From positions 1 to 42,280 of the forward strand of contig JBDIBA010000013.1 in NCBI GenBank assembly GCA_039812705.1: a stretch of DNA of 42,280 bases, in the 5' to 3' direction. The DNA is from JBDIBA01 sp039812705. Its GTDB lineage: Bacteria; Actinomycetota; Acidimicrobiia; Acidimicrobiales; JBBSGY01. This document shows positions 1-7,849 of this stretch, in pieces; the stretch's first letter is position 1, and every line of letters begins with the position of its first letter. A program made the translations under genes and the position numbers. The notes beneath the pieces were generated by a model that saw nothing but the letters and a program-made list of their open reading frames with translations, was not told the DNA's origin and searched no databases.

Positions 1-295
1 GGTTTGCAAGCGATTGCGTCACTGATTCGATGAACTCGCGTGCTTCCTCTTGGGAACCCCTGCAGCCAAAGTCCGTAAAAAGCATGTCGACCTGAGCGTT
101 AAAGTCGTATTCCCTTTCGCCAAGGCCGTGCATGGCAAGGTGTTCGACAAGGTGAGTGATTCCTCGAAAATGAATCTGCTCGTCTGCCTGGCCCACGCGA
201 AACTTGAGTGCGATCTGTGTTGGTCCGGGCTGTTCAATCCAAAGGACGGGAACGTCGTCGAGAGTTGAAAACTGGACGTCTTTGGTGAAATCCAT
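1..295 (-). CDS. M16-family zinc peptidase, N-terminal fragment (runs off window)
   Basis: The minus-strand frame from the ATG at 295 stays open to the window edge, giving 98 codons without a stop, so this is the 5' part of a gene that continues to the left. The translation contains the stretch GITHLVEHLAMHGLG. Its HLVEH is the inverted zinc-binding HxxEH motif of the M16 (insulinase/pitrilysin) family, in the expected place about 55 residues from the N-terminus. Next comes a segment (YDFNAQVDMLFTDFGCRG) where M16 proteins normally carry the region after the zinc site. Other frames here give no family resemblance. It is divergent from the polysaccharide cluster at 475. No convincing ribosome binding site precedes the ATG. 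The target substrate cannot be told. Confidence 0.72.
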   Translation of the reverse strand, partial: MDFTKDVQFSTLDDVPVLWIEQPGPTQIALKFRVGQADEQIHFRGITHLVEHLAMHGLGEREYDFNAQVDMLFTDFGCRGSQEEAREFIESVTQSLAN

Positions 296-459
296 GCGGA
301 GAAGTGTCGCAAATTGTGACCAGGCGTGCTTGATCTGTCACCCCTTGTGTCCAGTGTCCGCAGATTGCGCAGGAAAGGCGGCCTGGGGAGGTCATGGTCA
401 GAGGTCTTGTGCGCGACAATTCGGCTGAGTTTTGACCCTCTTAACCGGCGTTGCCTCTG

Positions 460-465
460 TAGTGT
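460..465 (+). promoter_or_regulatory. Predicted -10 box (TAGTGT) of the polysaccharide cluster
   Basis: TAGTGT ends 9 nt before the ATG at 475. This matches the TANNNT-to-start distance seen at several other genes here, so the transcript probably begins at or near the start codon. The 296-474 gap separates the divergent peptidase gene from the wzm-like gene. I see no other feature in it. Confidence 0.4.
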
Positions 466-474
466 GAATGAGTC

Positions 475-1422
475 ATGTCCAGCCTGTCGTCAGCTAACTC
501 AACTGCCATTTCAGACACGCGGAACGCACCTGACAACAAGAGTTTTCGCGTCATGTCGGCAAAGGTTTCGACATGGCAGCGCCTGAAAGACATTTGGGCT
601 TATCGCGAATTGCTGTTGAGTCTGACTCGCAAAGAGCTGAAGGTTAAATACAAGGGGAGTGCGCTTGGGTTCTTGTGGACTCTTCTCAACCCCGCGCTGT
701 CGCTTGTTGTTTATTACGTGGCGTTTCAAGTGATTCTCAAGAACGGCATTCCGCTGTTTGCCATCTATTTGTTGTCGGGATTGCTTGTTTGGAACCTGTT
801 CCAAGGCTCGCTAGCCGCAGCAACCGGTTCGATCGTCGGCAATGCAGCAATTGTTGGAAAGGTTTCGTTTCCGCGAGAGATCTTGCCGTTGGCAACTGTT
901 GGCGCAAACCTTGTGCACTTTTTGCTGCAGACCGTTGTGTTGCTAGGTGCGTTGCTGGTGTTCAGGCACAGCCCCGACTGGCAAATGCTTGCACTGCTCA
1001 TTCCAGGGTCTTTGGTGTTGTTGTTATTGGCGTCGGCTTTCGGCGTCTTATTGAGCGCAGTCAACGTACGTTTCCGCGACACACAACACCTGTTGGACCT
1101 TGTCTTGTTTGCGTGGTTCTGGACAATGCCAATCGTTGCGTACACGTTTGCAAAGGTCGCCGCGAATCTCGACCCAAAGGGCCTCACGTGGATTTACCTG
1201 CTGAACCCGCTAACGCCAATCGTGTTGCTGTTCCAGCGTGTCTTGTATAACGATCCTGCGCCGATTGGTGCAGACGGCAACCCGGTCCCAATTCTTCCCG
1301 ATGAAAGTGTTCTTTGGTACGTCGCGCATTGTGGCTATTCATTGGTGTTCGGCTCGGTCCTTTTCTTCATTGCACTCAAGGTGTTTTCGAAACTCGAGGG
1401 CGACTTCGCCGAGGAGCTTTAG
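475..1422 (+). CDS. ABC-2 type polysaccharide export permease (Wzm/TagG-like)
   Basis: This 315-residue membrane protein matches the Wzm/TagG permease family that moves undecaprenyl-linked polysaccharide across the cytoplasmic membrane. After a short polar N-terminus comes the amphipathic segment with LTRKELKVKYKGSALGFLW, typical of this family. About six hydrophobic spans follow (for example around VVYYVAFQVILK, LLSGLLVWNLF, LLIPGSLVLLLLASAFGVLL). The NVRFRDTQHLLDL cytoplasmic loop and the WIYLLNPLTPIVLLFQ motif are also characteristic. Its stop codon directly abuts the GTG of the ATPase gene, so the two are translationally coupled and form one transporter. A downstream ATG at residue 27 is a possible alternative start. 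The exported glycan is unknown. Confidence 0.88.
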   Translation: MSSLSSANSTAISDTRNAPDNKSFRVMSAKVSTWQRLKDIWAYRELLLSLTRKELKVKYKGSALGFLWTLLNPALSLVVYYVAFQVILKNGIPLFAIYLLSGLLVWNLFQGSLAAATGSIVGNAAIVGKVSFPREILPLATVGANLVHFLLQTVVLLGALLVFRHSPDWQMLALLIPGSLVLLLLASAFGVLLSAVNVRFRDTQHLLDLVLFAWFWTMPIVAYTFAKVAANLDPKGLTWIYLLNPLTPIVLLFQRVLYNDPAPIGADGNPVPILPDESVLWYVAHCGYSLVFGSVLFFIALKVFSKLEGDFAEEL

Positions 1423-2691
1423 GTGGCTGTAGCCGTAAAGATCGAGAACGTCTCGAAAGATTTCCGCGTGCCGGCGGAGCGTTTCAGTTCGTTGAAGGAA
1501 CGCCTATTGCACGTTGGCCGCGTTGAGCACCGAGAGTTTCACGCGCTCAAAGACGTCAGCATTGACATCGAAGAAGGTCAAACATTTGCGTTGTTGGGCC
1601 ACAACGGTTCTGGCAAGTCGACGTTGCTGAAGTGCGTTGCGGGCATCTTGCGACCCTCCCAGGGGCGCGTTCTTGTGCGTGGACGAATGGCCGCGTTGCT
1701 TGAACTTGGTGCAGGCTTCCACCCAGACCTCACGGGTCGAGAAAACATCTTCATGAACGCAACGCTGTTGGGCGTGCCCAAGCGCGAAGTAGAGAAGCGC
1801 TTTGATGACATTGTTGCTTTTGCCGAACTCGAAGAGTTCATTGACAACCAGGTGAAGCACTACTCATCGGGAATGTATGTCCGCCTTGGTTTTGCAGTCG
1901 CGGTCAACATGGACCCCGATGTCTTGTTGGTTGACGAAGTTTTGGCAGTCGGCGACGAGGCTTTTCAGCGCAAGTGTCTTGAGCGTGTGCGCTTGTTCCA
2001 AAAAGAGGGACGCACAATCATTGTTGTGACGCACTCTGCCGACATGGTTCGCCAGATTTGCGACCGCGCAGCGGTGTTGGATCACGGTGACAAGGTGGCC
2101 GAAGGCCCGCCAGGCGAGGCAATTCGCGTGTACCGCGAGTATCTGGCCAAGCGTGGCGTTCCGGTTGAAGCCGACAGCGAGATTCTCAACGCTGGCGCTG
2201 CAGAAGTCGACCGTTCTCACGGTCAGCAGCAGGAATCCAAGGCCACGAAGGCAATCAAGATTGACAAGGTGTTGGTCTCGCATCCGCATTCATCCGAGCG
2301 CAAGTACCTGGAGCCGGGCGAGGGTCTGAACATCGACGTTTCATTCACCGCCAACAAGCGAATGGAAGACGTCGTCTTTGGTGTTGCAGTTCACGATGCC
2401 GATGCACGCCTGGTTTGGGGTTGGAACACCACTCACTTTGGTGTGGAGCTTGAACCGCTTGAAGGATCGGGTCAGATCAAGTTCGATGTCGAAAACGTGC
2501 CGCTACTTGAAGGCGATTACAAGGTGAGCGTTTCGGTCCACAATCGCGATGGTGGAACCGTTTATGACTGGCACGACCAGCGTTACGAGTTTGCCGTGAT
2601 GAACCCCACGCGCACAATTGGTTACGCATATGCGCCGGCGACCCTGATACTTCCGAATGGGCAAACGGCTCGGTTGGTAACGGGGGAGTAG
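1423..2691 (+). CDS. ABC polysaccharide exporter ATPase with C-terminal carbohydrate-binding domain (Wzt-like)
   Basis: The 422-residue ATPase partner of the upstream permease starts at a GTG touching the permease stop codon. Walker A (GHNGSGKST, about residues 59-67), an ABC signature of the polysaccharide-exporter type (YSSGMYVRLG, about 147-156) and Walker B (VLLVDEVLAVGDE, about 167-179) are all present. Beyond residue 240 a linker leads to a domain of about 140 residues rich in beta-strands (including NIDVSFTANK and YKVSVSVHNRDGGTVYDWH). That layout resembles the Wzt C-terminal domain which, in O8/O9a-type systems, recognises the modified end of the glycan before export. The next gene is a methyltransferase, which fits end-modification-dependent export. 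The glycan itself is not identifiable. Confidence 0.88.
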   Translation: MAVAVKIENVSKDFRVPAERFSSLKERLLHVGRVEHREFHALKDVSIDIEEGQTFALLGHNGSGKSTLLKCVAGILRPSQGRVLVRGRMAALLELGAGFHPDLTGRENIFMNATLLGVPKREVEKRFDDIVAFAELEEFIDNQVKHYSSGMYVRLGFAVAVNMDPDVLLVDEVLAVGDEAFQRKCLERVRLFQKEGRTIIVVTHSADMVRQICDRAAVLDHGDKVAEGPPGEAIRVYREYLAKRGVPVEADSEILNAGAAEVDRSHGQQQESKATKAIKIDKVLVSHPHSSERKYLEPGEGLNIDVSFTANKRMEDVVFGVAVHDADARLVWGWNTTHFGVELEPLEGSGQIKFDVENVPLLEGDYKVSVSVHNRDGGTVYDWHDQRYEFAVMNPTRTIGYAYAPATLILPNGQTARLVTGE

Positions 2692-2716
2692 TCCCCGGTT
2701 GATTGCTATGCCCTAC

Positions 2717-2722
2717 TAGGGT
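2717..2722 (+). promoter_or_regulatory. Predicted -10 box (TAGGGT) for the methyltransferase gene
   Basis: TAGGGT lies 8 nt before the ATG at 2731, in the 39-nt gap after the ATPase gene. There is no Shine-Dalgarno sequence before that ATG. An internal leaderless promoter for the methyltransferase and glycosyltransferase genes is therefore plausible. Confidence 0.4.
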
Positions 2723-2730
2723 CCTTTGGT

Positions 2731-3939
2731 ATGCCAGATTCCGCAAAAACCGAGGCGCCGACCCAGATCGACGGCCTGTTGGATCGTTTGAGGGCTCAAG
2801 TAGACGAGCGCAACAACAGCGGCCAGTACCCCGCAGACCTGATTGAACGCCTCGATGAGCATTTCAAGCGGATGGTGTATCACCGCGTGGAGCGCGACGC
2901 CGATGCGCTCAGCAATCAGCTCGAATCGCTCAATCAGTCTGGACATTTTTCTCGTGCTCGAATCAGTGTGGAGTCAGGCAAGCCCGGCGTCAGCCAGGTT
3001 CACCGCGTTGTGAACAAGACCGTTGCGCGTCAAACGGACGGTGTTCTGCAACAAATGCAGCAGTTCGCCGACGACGTTCGGTCGGTTCTGGCGTCGCTGG
3101 TTCAGGCGGTTCATGACGGAAGCACTCACGTGCACACCGACTTGTTGACTCGCATTGATTCGGTCATTGAGCGTCTGGACAGTTACGAGCGCAAGCCACT
3201 CAACAACGAGGCGGGACTCAGCGATCTGCGCAGGCGAGTTGAACAGCTCGAAAAAGCAGAACAAGACCGTCAGTTCCGTCCGTGGTTTACAAACGATTCA
3301 TTTGAGAATGCTTTCCGCGGCAGCCCCGAAGAGTTGCGCGATCGCTATCGCGACTTGGCCGAGCTGTTCCGTAAGGCGCCCGAGGGTCCAATTGTCGACA
3401 TGGGTTGTGGGCGCGGCGAGTTCATGGAGCTGATTAGCACTATCGGACGCGAGAACTGGGGAATCGAGATTGACCCCGCACTTGCCGAGATTGCTCGTGA
3501 CAACAAGTTGCAAGTCAAAGTTGGCGACGGAGTCGAGATACTCCGCAAGTGCGAAGACAATTCGCTTGCGGGAATCAGCTTGATTCAAGTCATTGAGCAC
3601 CTCACTCAGCAACAACAACTCGATCTCGTTGAAGCTGCTTTCCAAAAGCTGAAGGCCGGCGGAATGTTGGTCATCGAAACGGTCAACCCACGTTCCTTGC
3701 ATGTATTTGCAAACGCTTTTTATGTTGACCCCACGCACACCCGTCCCGTGCACCCCGAGTACCTAGCGTTCTTGCAGCGCGAAGCAGGGTTTTCCAATGT
3801 TGAAACCCACTGGCGCAACGCACCGCCGGAGGAATATCGATTGGAGCCAGCGGGCGATGCCGACGAACGCCGCAACGTTGACCGTCTTAACGCATTGCTC
3901 TACTCGGCGGCTGACTACGCAACGGTTGCAACCAAGTAG
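2731..3939 (+). CDS. Coiled-coil class I SAM-dependent methyltransferase of the polysaccharide cluster
   Basis: The 402-residue protein has two parts. Residues 1-180 are charged and heptad-rich, including QQMQQFADDVRSVLASL and LRRRVEQLEKAEQDR, and probably form a coiled coil. Residues 195-380 are a class I methyltransferase. Motif I is IVDMGCGRGEF (about 221-231), an acidic residue at the end of strand 2 lies in GIEIDPA, and SLIQVIEHL is motif IV-like. The late motif HTRPVHPEYLAFLQREAGF is common in sugar- and O-antigen-associated methyltransferases. Lying next to a Wzt-like ATPase with a binding tail, it may methylate the growing end of the glycan, by analogy with WbdD-type capping enzymes. 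No kinase domain is present. That role is inferred. Confidence 0.8.
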   Translation: MPDSAKTEAPTQIDGLLDRLRAQVDERNNSGQYPADLIERLDEHFKRMVYHRVERDADALSNQLESLNQSGHFSRARISVESGKPGVSQVHRVVNKTVARQTDGVLQQMQQFADDVRSVLASLVQAVHDGSTHVHTDLLTRIDSVIERLDSYERKPLNNEAGLSDLRRRVEQLEKAEQDRQFRPWFTNDSFENAFRGSPEELRDRYRDLAELFRKAPEGPIVDMGCGRGEFMELISTIGRENWGIEIDPALAEIARDNKLQVKVGDGVEILRKCEDNSLAGISLIQVIEHLTQQQQLDLVEAAFQKLKAGGMLVIETVNPRSLHVFANAFYVDPTHTRPVHPEYLAFLQREAGFSNVETHWRNAPPEEYRLEPAGDADERRNVDRLNALLYSAADYATVATK

Positions 3940-3944
3940 TCGAC

Positions 3945-5030
3945 ATGAACTTTCATCAAATCGTCGTAACTGCAGCGCCGGGTGACGCAATCACGAATCA
4001 GGCGTTTGAAATTGACGCTTTGATGAGCGGCGTTTCCAACTCTGGCATTTTCGCGCTGAACATTCACCCCGATGTCGCCGATCGCGTGCAGCCGTTGCAC
4101 GCCTTGCGTCACAGCAACGACGCAAACATGGCCAACGATTTGATTCTGTTTCACGTTTCGATCGGTAGTCCGACCGTCACGAACTTTGTTCTGCAACGGC
4201 CTGAGCGATTGATGATCAGCTATCACAACATCAGTCCTGCCGAACCGTTTCTTGGTTTTGATCCTGCATTTGCAGGTTTATTGGCAAGCGGGCGGACAGA
4301 ACTGGCATCGCTGGTTACGCGTTGTGAATTTGCAATCACCGAATCGCATTACAACGCAAAAGAGTTGATCGACCTCGGTTTCAGCGATGTGCGCGTTGTG
4401 CCATTGATCATTGACTTGAGTGCACTCAAGTCCGTCGAGCCAAGTGAAGGAACGCTCAATCACTTTCGACAGGTCGTTACGGGCCCGGTGCTTTTGTTTG
4501 TTGGTCAGCTGTTGCCACACAAGCGGCCAGACTTGTTGCTTGAGGCTTACTACGCGTTGTCTACAAGCATTCTTCCCGAAGCCAATCTGGTGATGGTCGG
4601 CGCACCCAGGCTTCCGCTTTATCGCGATTACTTGCAGGACTTCATTTACGAGTTGAACATGAAGAACGCCGGCATCTTCGGGGCTGCCACCGATGCCGAA
4701 CTTGTTGCGCTGTTCAATGTGGCTGACGCATTTGTGACGCTCAGCGAACATGAGGGCTATTGCGTTCCTTTGGTTGAGGCAATGGGTTTCGATTTGCCGA
4801 TTGTCGCAAGAGACTGCGGTGCTGTTGGCGAAACGCTTGGTGGTGCAGGTGTATTGCTGCCGCCGGAGCCAGACCCCTTGTTGGCTGCCGAAGCCATGGC
4901 TGAAGTCTTGACAAATGATGCGCTTCGCCAAGAACTGATTACACGCGGACGTGCTCGACACAACGAGATCAACCCCGATCTTGCTCGCGCTCAAACACTT
5001 GATGCCATCTTGGAGGTTGCTGCGCCATGA
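3945..5030 (+). CDS. Glycosyltransferase, GT4-like (GT-B fold)
   Basis: This 361-residue retaining GT-B glycosyltransferase probably adds a sugar to the exported glycan at the cytoplasmic face of the membrane. The C-terminal half shows the GT4 hallmarks: a strand-loop LLFVGQLLPHKRPDLLLEA, then HEGYCVPLVEAMGFDLPIVA. In the latter, E-G-Y-C-V-P-L-V-E is the EX7E nucleotide-sugar site. The N-terminal acceptor domain is less conserved. It begins 5 nt after the methyltransferase stop and overlaps the next glycosyltransferase by 4 nt (ATGA), so the cluster is tightly coupled. The donor sugar and linkage cannot be told. The long antisense frame over this gene is a shadow. Confidence 0.85.
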   Translation: MNFHQIVVTAAPGDAITNQAFEIDALMSGVSNSGIFALNIHPDVADRVQPLHALRHSNDANMANDLILFHVSIGSPTVTNFVLQRPERLMISYHNISPAEPFLGFDPAFAGLLASGRTELASLVTRCEFAITESHYNAKELIDLGFSDVRVVPLIIDLSALKSVEPSEGTLNHFRQVVTGPVLLFVGQLLPHKRPDLLLEAYYALSTSILPEANLVMVGAPRLPLYRDYLQDFIYELNMKNAGIFGAATDAELVALFNVADAFVTLSEHEGYCVPLVEAMGFDLPIVARDCGAVGETLGGAGVLLPPEPDPLLAAEAMAEVLTNDALRQELITRGRARHNEINPDLARAQTLDAILEVAAP

Positions 5031-6214
5031 AGTTGTTGTTTTGCAATCAGGCGTACGGCGAGAAAGCGTTTGGCGGGTCCGAGACGTATTCAAGGATGAT
5101 GGCCGAGCACATGGCGGCTCGCGGTCATGAAGTGCATGTGGTGACCAGCTGTGCTGTTACCTACTTTGATTGGGCCGATTACTACGAACCCGGCGAGTCC
5201 GAGCTGAACGGCGTAAAGGTTCACCGTTTTCGTGTTGACAAGCCGCGCGATCACGAGTTGTTCGGTGCGTTGGGTCCGCGCATTTGCAACGCGCCGCGCG
5301 GCATGCCGTTGTACGCGCAAGAACAGTGGTTGAAGATCCAGGGCCCTTACATGCCGGGCTTTGAGGAGTGGGTGTGGGACAACGCGCTCAATTACGACGC
5401 TGCGCTGTTCTTCACATACCTCTATTACCCAACAGTCAAGGGCTTGCCACTGACGTCTGGGCGCATTCCGACGATCCTGCATCCGCTGGCGCACGATGAA
5501 TCGCAGTTCTATTTCTCAATCTTTGACTCGTTGTTCAAGTTGCCGACTGGTTATGTGTTTTTGGCCGACGAGGAAGAACAGCTGATGCATCGTCGTTCTG
5601 CGCCTTCGGCCATGTCATCCACGTTGGGTATTGGTGTGGACCTCGACGTCAAGGGAGACGCTTCGCGGTTTCGCCAGCAGTACAACTTGGGAGACGATCC
5701 GTACATTGTTTGTGTGGGGCGTTTGGACCCGTCGAAGGGAAGCGTCGAGCTTTACGACTATTTCTGCGCGTACAAGGAGCGTCATCCGTCGCCGCTCAAG
5801 TTGGTTTTGGTTGGTGAGCCTGTTCGTCCAGTCGACCCTCATCCAGATGTCATCACGACCGGGTTTGTGCCTTCGCAAACTAAGTACGACGCGTTTGCCG
5901 GCGCGTTGGTTTCCATGCACCCCAGTTACTTCGAGAGTTTTTCCATTGTGCTGACCGAGGCGTGGGCGCAGTCGCGTCCGGCGATGGTTAATGGTCACTG
6001 CAATGTGTTGGAGGGCCAAGCCAAGCGCAGTCAAGGCGCGTTTGCGTATCGCAACTTCAAAGAGTTCGAGTCCGGCCTGGACATCCTTGTGGAAGACGAG
6101 TCCGCGCGGAACACGCTTGGTCGCAATGGTCGTATCTATGTCGAGAACAAGTACGAGTGGAATCACGTGATGCATCACTACGAGGACTTCATTTCCCGCG
6201 TTCCTATCCACTAG
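5027..6214 (+). CDS. Glycosyltransferase, GT4-like (GT-B fold)
   Basis: The 395-residue protein is the last gene of the polysaccharide cluster and starts inside the stop region of the previous gene (ATGA overlap). It opens with KLLFCNQAYGEKAFGGSETYS, in which the glycine-rich loop followed by a helix is the usual GT4 acceptor-domain start. MAEHMAARGHEVHVVTS follows. The C-terminal domain has YIVCVGRLDPSKGSVELYDYF and later HPSYFESFSIVLTEAWAQSRP, where FESFSIVLTEA supplies the EX7E-like site. Sequence and length fit a glycan-building enzyme such as a mannosyl- or glucosyltransferase, but specificity cannot be assigned. No polymerase or initiating transferase is seen in this window. The repeat element begins 14 nt after the stop. 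Confidence 0.83.
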   Translation: MKLLFCNQAYGEKAFGGSETYSRMMAEHMAARGHEVHVVTSCAVTYFDWADYYEPGESELNGVKVHRFRVDKPRDHELFGALGPRICNAPRGMPLYAQEQWLKIQGPYMPGFEEWVWDNALNYDAALFFTYLYYPTVKGLPLTSGRIPTILHPLAHDESQFYFSIFDSLFKLPTGYVFLADEEEQLMHRRSAPSAMSSTLGIGVDLDVKGDASRFRQQYNLGDDPYIVCVGRLDPSKGSVELYDYFCAYKERHPSPLKLVLVGEPVRPVDPHPDVITTGFVPSQTKYDAFAGALVSMHPSYFESFSIVLTEAWAQSRPAMVNGHCNVLEGQAKRSQGAFAYRNFKEFESGLDILVEDESARNTLGRNGRIYVENKYEWNHVMHHYEDFISRVPIH

Positions 6215-6227
6215 GCCCGCGAGGGCC

Positions 6228-6290
6228 GCGAGGCGCAGTTCCGCTTCGTCGCCTAGGGGCGCGAGGCGCAGTTCCGCTTCGTCGCCTAGG
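6228..6290. repeat. 33-bp tandem repeat, two units
   Basis: A 30-bp block beginning GCGAGGCGCAGTTCCGC at 6228 is repeated exactly at 6261 (period 33 bp). Each unit ends in CGCCTAGG. The second unit and most of the first recur in repeat copy B, where the TAG of a unit serves as the stop codon of the AbiEi-like gene. The period equals 11 codons, but no gene reads through it here. Confidence 0.85.
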
Positions 6291-6524
6291 CCTAGCAATC
6301 CCGAGCCCCTTCGGGTCTCGGGATCTCGGCCCAATGGCTCCTCAGCTGAACCCCGCCTCGCTTAGTCGTTCCCACCTCGCGTTACCGGGTTGCGTCTTGC
6401 TGCGGGATTAACCGTTGTGATGCTCACGTCCCTCTTTCCCGCGAAAACTGTTACTTAAGTGTCGTGATTTTCGACTTTGAGGGCCCGATCGCGACACTTG
6501 CGTAACAGTTTTGGCCCGCGGCCC
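6243..6524. repeat. 282-bp repeat, copy A, with conserved 25-bp inverted repeat
   Basis: This 282-bp stretch is identical, as far as I can read, to 7499-7780 (constant offset 1256). Its last 181 bp are related to 14740-14920. Inside it are a hairpin at 6300-6322 (CCCGAG ... CTCGGG arms) and a longer inverted repeat. The arms of the longer one are 6444-6468 and 6488-6512, with three mismatches and a 19-nt loop containing GGGCCC. The arms begin with AAAACTGTTAC and end with GTAACAGTTTT, so an A-tract and T-tract bracket the stem as in a bidirectional terminator. A copy-specific small hairpin (CCGCT ... AGCGG, 6523-6537) follows. No gene is seen in 6215-6561. Confidence 0.92.
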
Positions 6525-6561
6525 GCTGTTTGAGCGGTCTCCGGCGACTTGTCGAGGATGG

Positions 6562-7512
6562 GTGTCACAGTGCACGCGTATGTTCATTGCGCATCGACCG
6601 CATTTGCAGTCCTCAAGTTCGACAGTGGGAATCACTGCAGTGCGCACATCGTTTACAAATGCCGAGTTGTATGAGCTTGGCCTCACAAAGTCGCAGATTC
6701 GTTGGATGGTCAAAACCGGCACGGCGCACCGCGTGGTTCGTGGCGTTTACGTGCTTGGGCGCGATGAGCCGAGTTTGATTGAACAAGGCTTTTCCGTGGT
6801 AAAGGCCACACATGGAGTTGCGACGGGCGACCTTGCGGGGCTCCTTTACGGGCTGGACTCCATTAGTTCGAACACTGTCGCGTCTTCGGCCAAGTTGACG
6901 CGTTTGTCCGGTAGTCGTCGTCTTTTGCTTAGGGATGGCGATGTTCGGATTGTCGACGGAGTTGCGGTGACGTCTCCGGAACGGACTCTGATTGAGCTGG
7001 CAAGTCGTAATGGCGACGAACGTTGGGAGCAGATGCTCGAGTCCGCATTGCGAATGAAGCTCTTGACGGTGGACGACATTCTGAAGCGCGTGCGCGAGTT
7101 CAGACATCAGGGCAATGCAAGAGTTCGTCGAGTTGTTGAGCTTCGGGGGACGCGGGTCCCGCCAACTGAGAGCCTGCTTGAAACGCTCGCTATCCAGTTA
7201 TTTCGTGAGGACGCTCGCATTCCAACCCCGGCTCGACAGGTCGACATCACTCATCCGAATGGAAGGTTTGTTGCGCGGGTCGATCTTGCATTTCCACAGT
7301 GCGGGGTGTTCATCGAGCTCGATGGCGCATGGCACAACGATCAACCGACGTACGACGCCAATCGTCAAACACGCGTGTCGGCCGTAACGGGTTGGAAAGT
7401 TGGACGCTTTACGTGGGACGACATCACTCAGCGCCGCAATCACACCTTGCGCCAAATGGTTGCGTTGTTGAATTCGCCGCGGGCCGGGTCGGGTTCAAGC
7501 TTCGTCGCCTAG
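6562..7512 (+). CDS. AbiEi-like wHTH + DUF559 (PD-(D/E)XK) protein
   Basis: This 316-residue protein has two recognisable parts. The N-terminal winged-helix region (ELYELGLTKSQIRWMV ... HRVVRGVYVLG) resembles AbiEi-type antitoxin domains. The C-terminal region has PTESLLETLA, ARVDLAFPQCGVFIELDG and AWH, the E ... D ... ExD spacing of DUF559/Vsr-like PD-(D/E)XK nucleases. I chose GTG 6562 because CGAGGA lies just upstream; ATG 6580 is an alternative without a ribosome binding site, and the extension to 6511 would enter the repeat. No AbiEii toxin partner is adjacent. The gene sits alone between two identical 282-bp repeats, and its last codons and stop (SFVA, stop) are supplied by copy B. Defence or regulation is possible; the function is unproven. 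Confidence 0.8.
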   Translation: MSQCTRMFIAHRPHLQSSSSTVGITAVRTSFTNAELYELGLTKSQIRWMVKTGTAHRVVRGVYVLGRDEPSLIEQGFSVVKATHGVATGDLAGLLYGLDSISSNTVASSAKLTRLSGSRRLLLRDGDVRIVDGVAVTSPERTLIELASRNGDERWEQMLESALRMKLLTVDDILKRVREFRHQGNARVRRVVELRGTRVPPTESLLETLAIQLFREDARIPTPARQVDITHPNGRFVARVDLAFPQCGVFIELDGAWHNDQPTYDANRQTRVSAVTGWKVGRFTWDDITQRRNHTLRQMVALLNSPRAGSGSSFVA

Positions 7513-7780
7513 GGGCGCGAGGCGCAGTTCCGCTTCGTCGCCTAGGCCTAGCAATCCCGAGCCCCTTCGGGTCTCGGGATCTCGGCCCAATGGCTCCTCA
7601 GCTGAACCCCGCCTCGCTTAGTCGTTCCCACCTCGCGTTACCGGGTTGCGTCTTGCTGCGGGATTAACCGTTGTGATGCTCACGTCCCTCTTTCCCGCGA
7701 AAACTGTTACTTAAGTGTCGTGATTTTCGACTTTGAGGGCCCGATCGCGACACTTGCGTAACAGTTTTGGCCCGCGGCCC
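7499..7780. repeat. 282-bp repeat, copy B, with conserved 25-bp inverted repeat
   Basis: This is the identical partner of 6243-6524. It overlaps the last 14 nt of the AbiEi-like gene and provides its stop codon. The internal inverted repeat has arms at 7700-7724 and 7744-7768. It separates the AbiEi-like gene from the ilvD promoter, so a terminator or insulator role is plausible. Together with the palindrome at 7780-7803 it fills the 337-nt gap before ilvD; I see no gene there. Confidence 0.92.
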
Positions 7781-7803
7781 CAGTCGGGGCCGGCCCCGAC
7801 TGG
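7780..7803. repeat. 24-bp perfect GC-rich palindrome upstream of ilvD
   Basis: The sequence from 7780 (CCAGTCGGGGCC) is followed directly by its exact reverse complement to 7803. It starts where repeat copy B ends and lies 34 bp before the ilvD -10 box. It could be a terminator stem completing the upstream unit, or an operator for ilvD. Confidence 0.85.
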
Positions 7804-7837
7804 CCCGGCCGTGCCCCGCCCGCTGAGCGGCGCGCAA

Positions 7838-7843
7838 TAGGCT
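7838..7843 (+). promoter_or_regulatory. Predicted -10 box (TAGGCT) of ilvD
   Basis: TAGGCT ends 6 nt before the ATG at 7850 and no Shine-Dalgarno sequence precedes that ATG, which suggests a leaderless ilvD mRNA. Confidence 0.5.
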
Positions 7844-7849
7844 CGGTGC

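Noticed and set aside
4278..5093. A 271-codon open frame on the minus strand over the first glycosyltransferase.
   Set aside because: It overlaps a clear GT4 gene completely, has no family motifs and uses His, Gln and Cys in the pattern of an antisense frame.
6228..6290. Possible CRISPR-like direct repeats.
   Set aside because: The two units are separated by only 3 nt with no spacers, and no cas genes are present.
6444..6512. Integron attC site or recombinase site in the repeated hairpin.
   Set aside because: The arms lack the GTTRRRY core, and no integrase gene is in the window.
6157..7667. Two plus-strand frames (6157-6411 and 7299-7667) ending in the same about 54 residues.
   Set aside because: The shared part is simply the 282-bp repeat read in one frame. 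The rest overlaps real genes, and there is no start signal.
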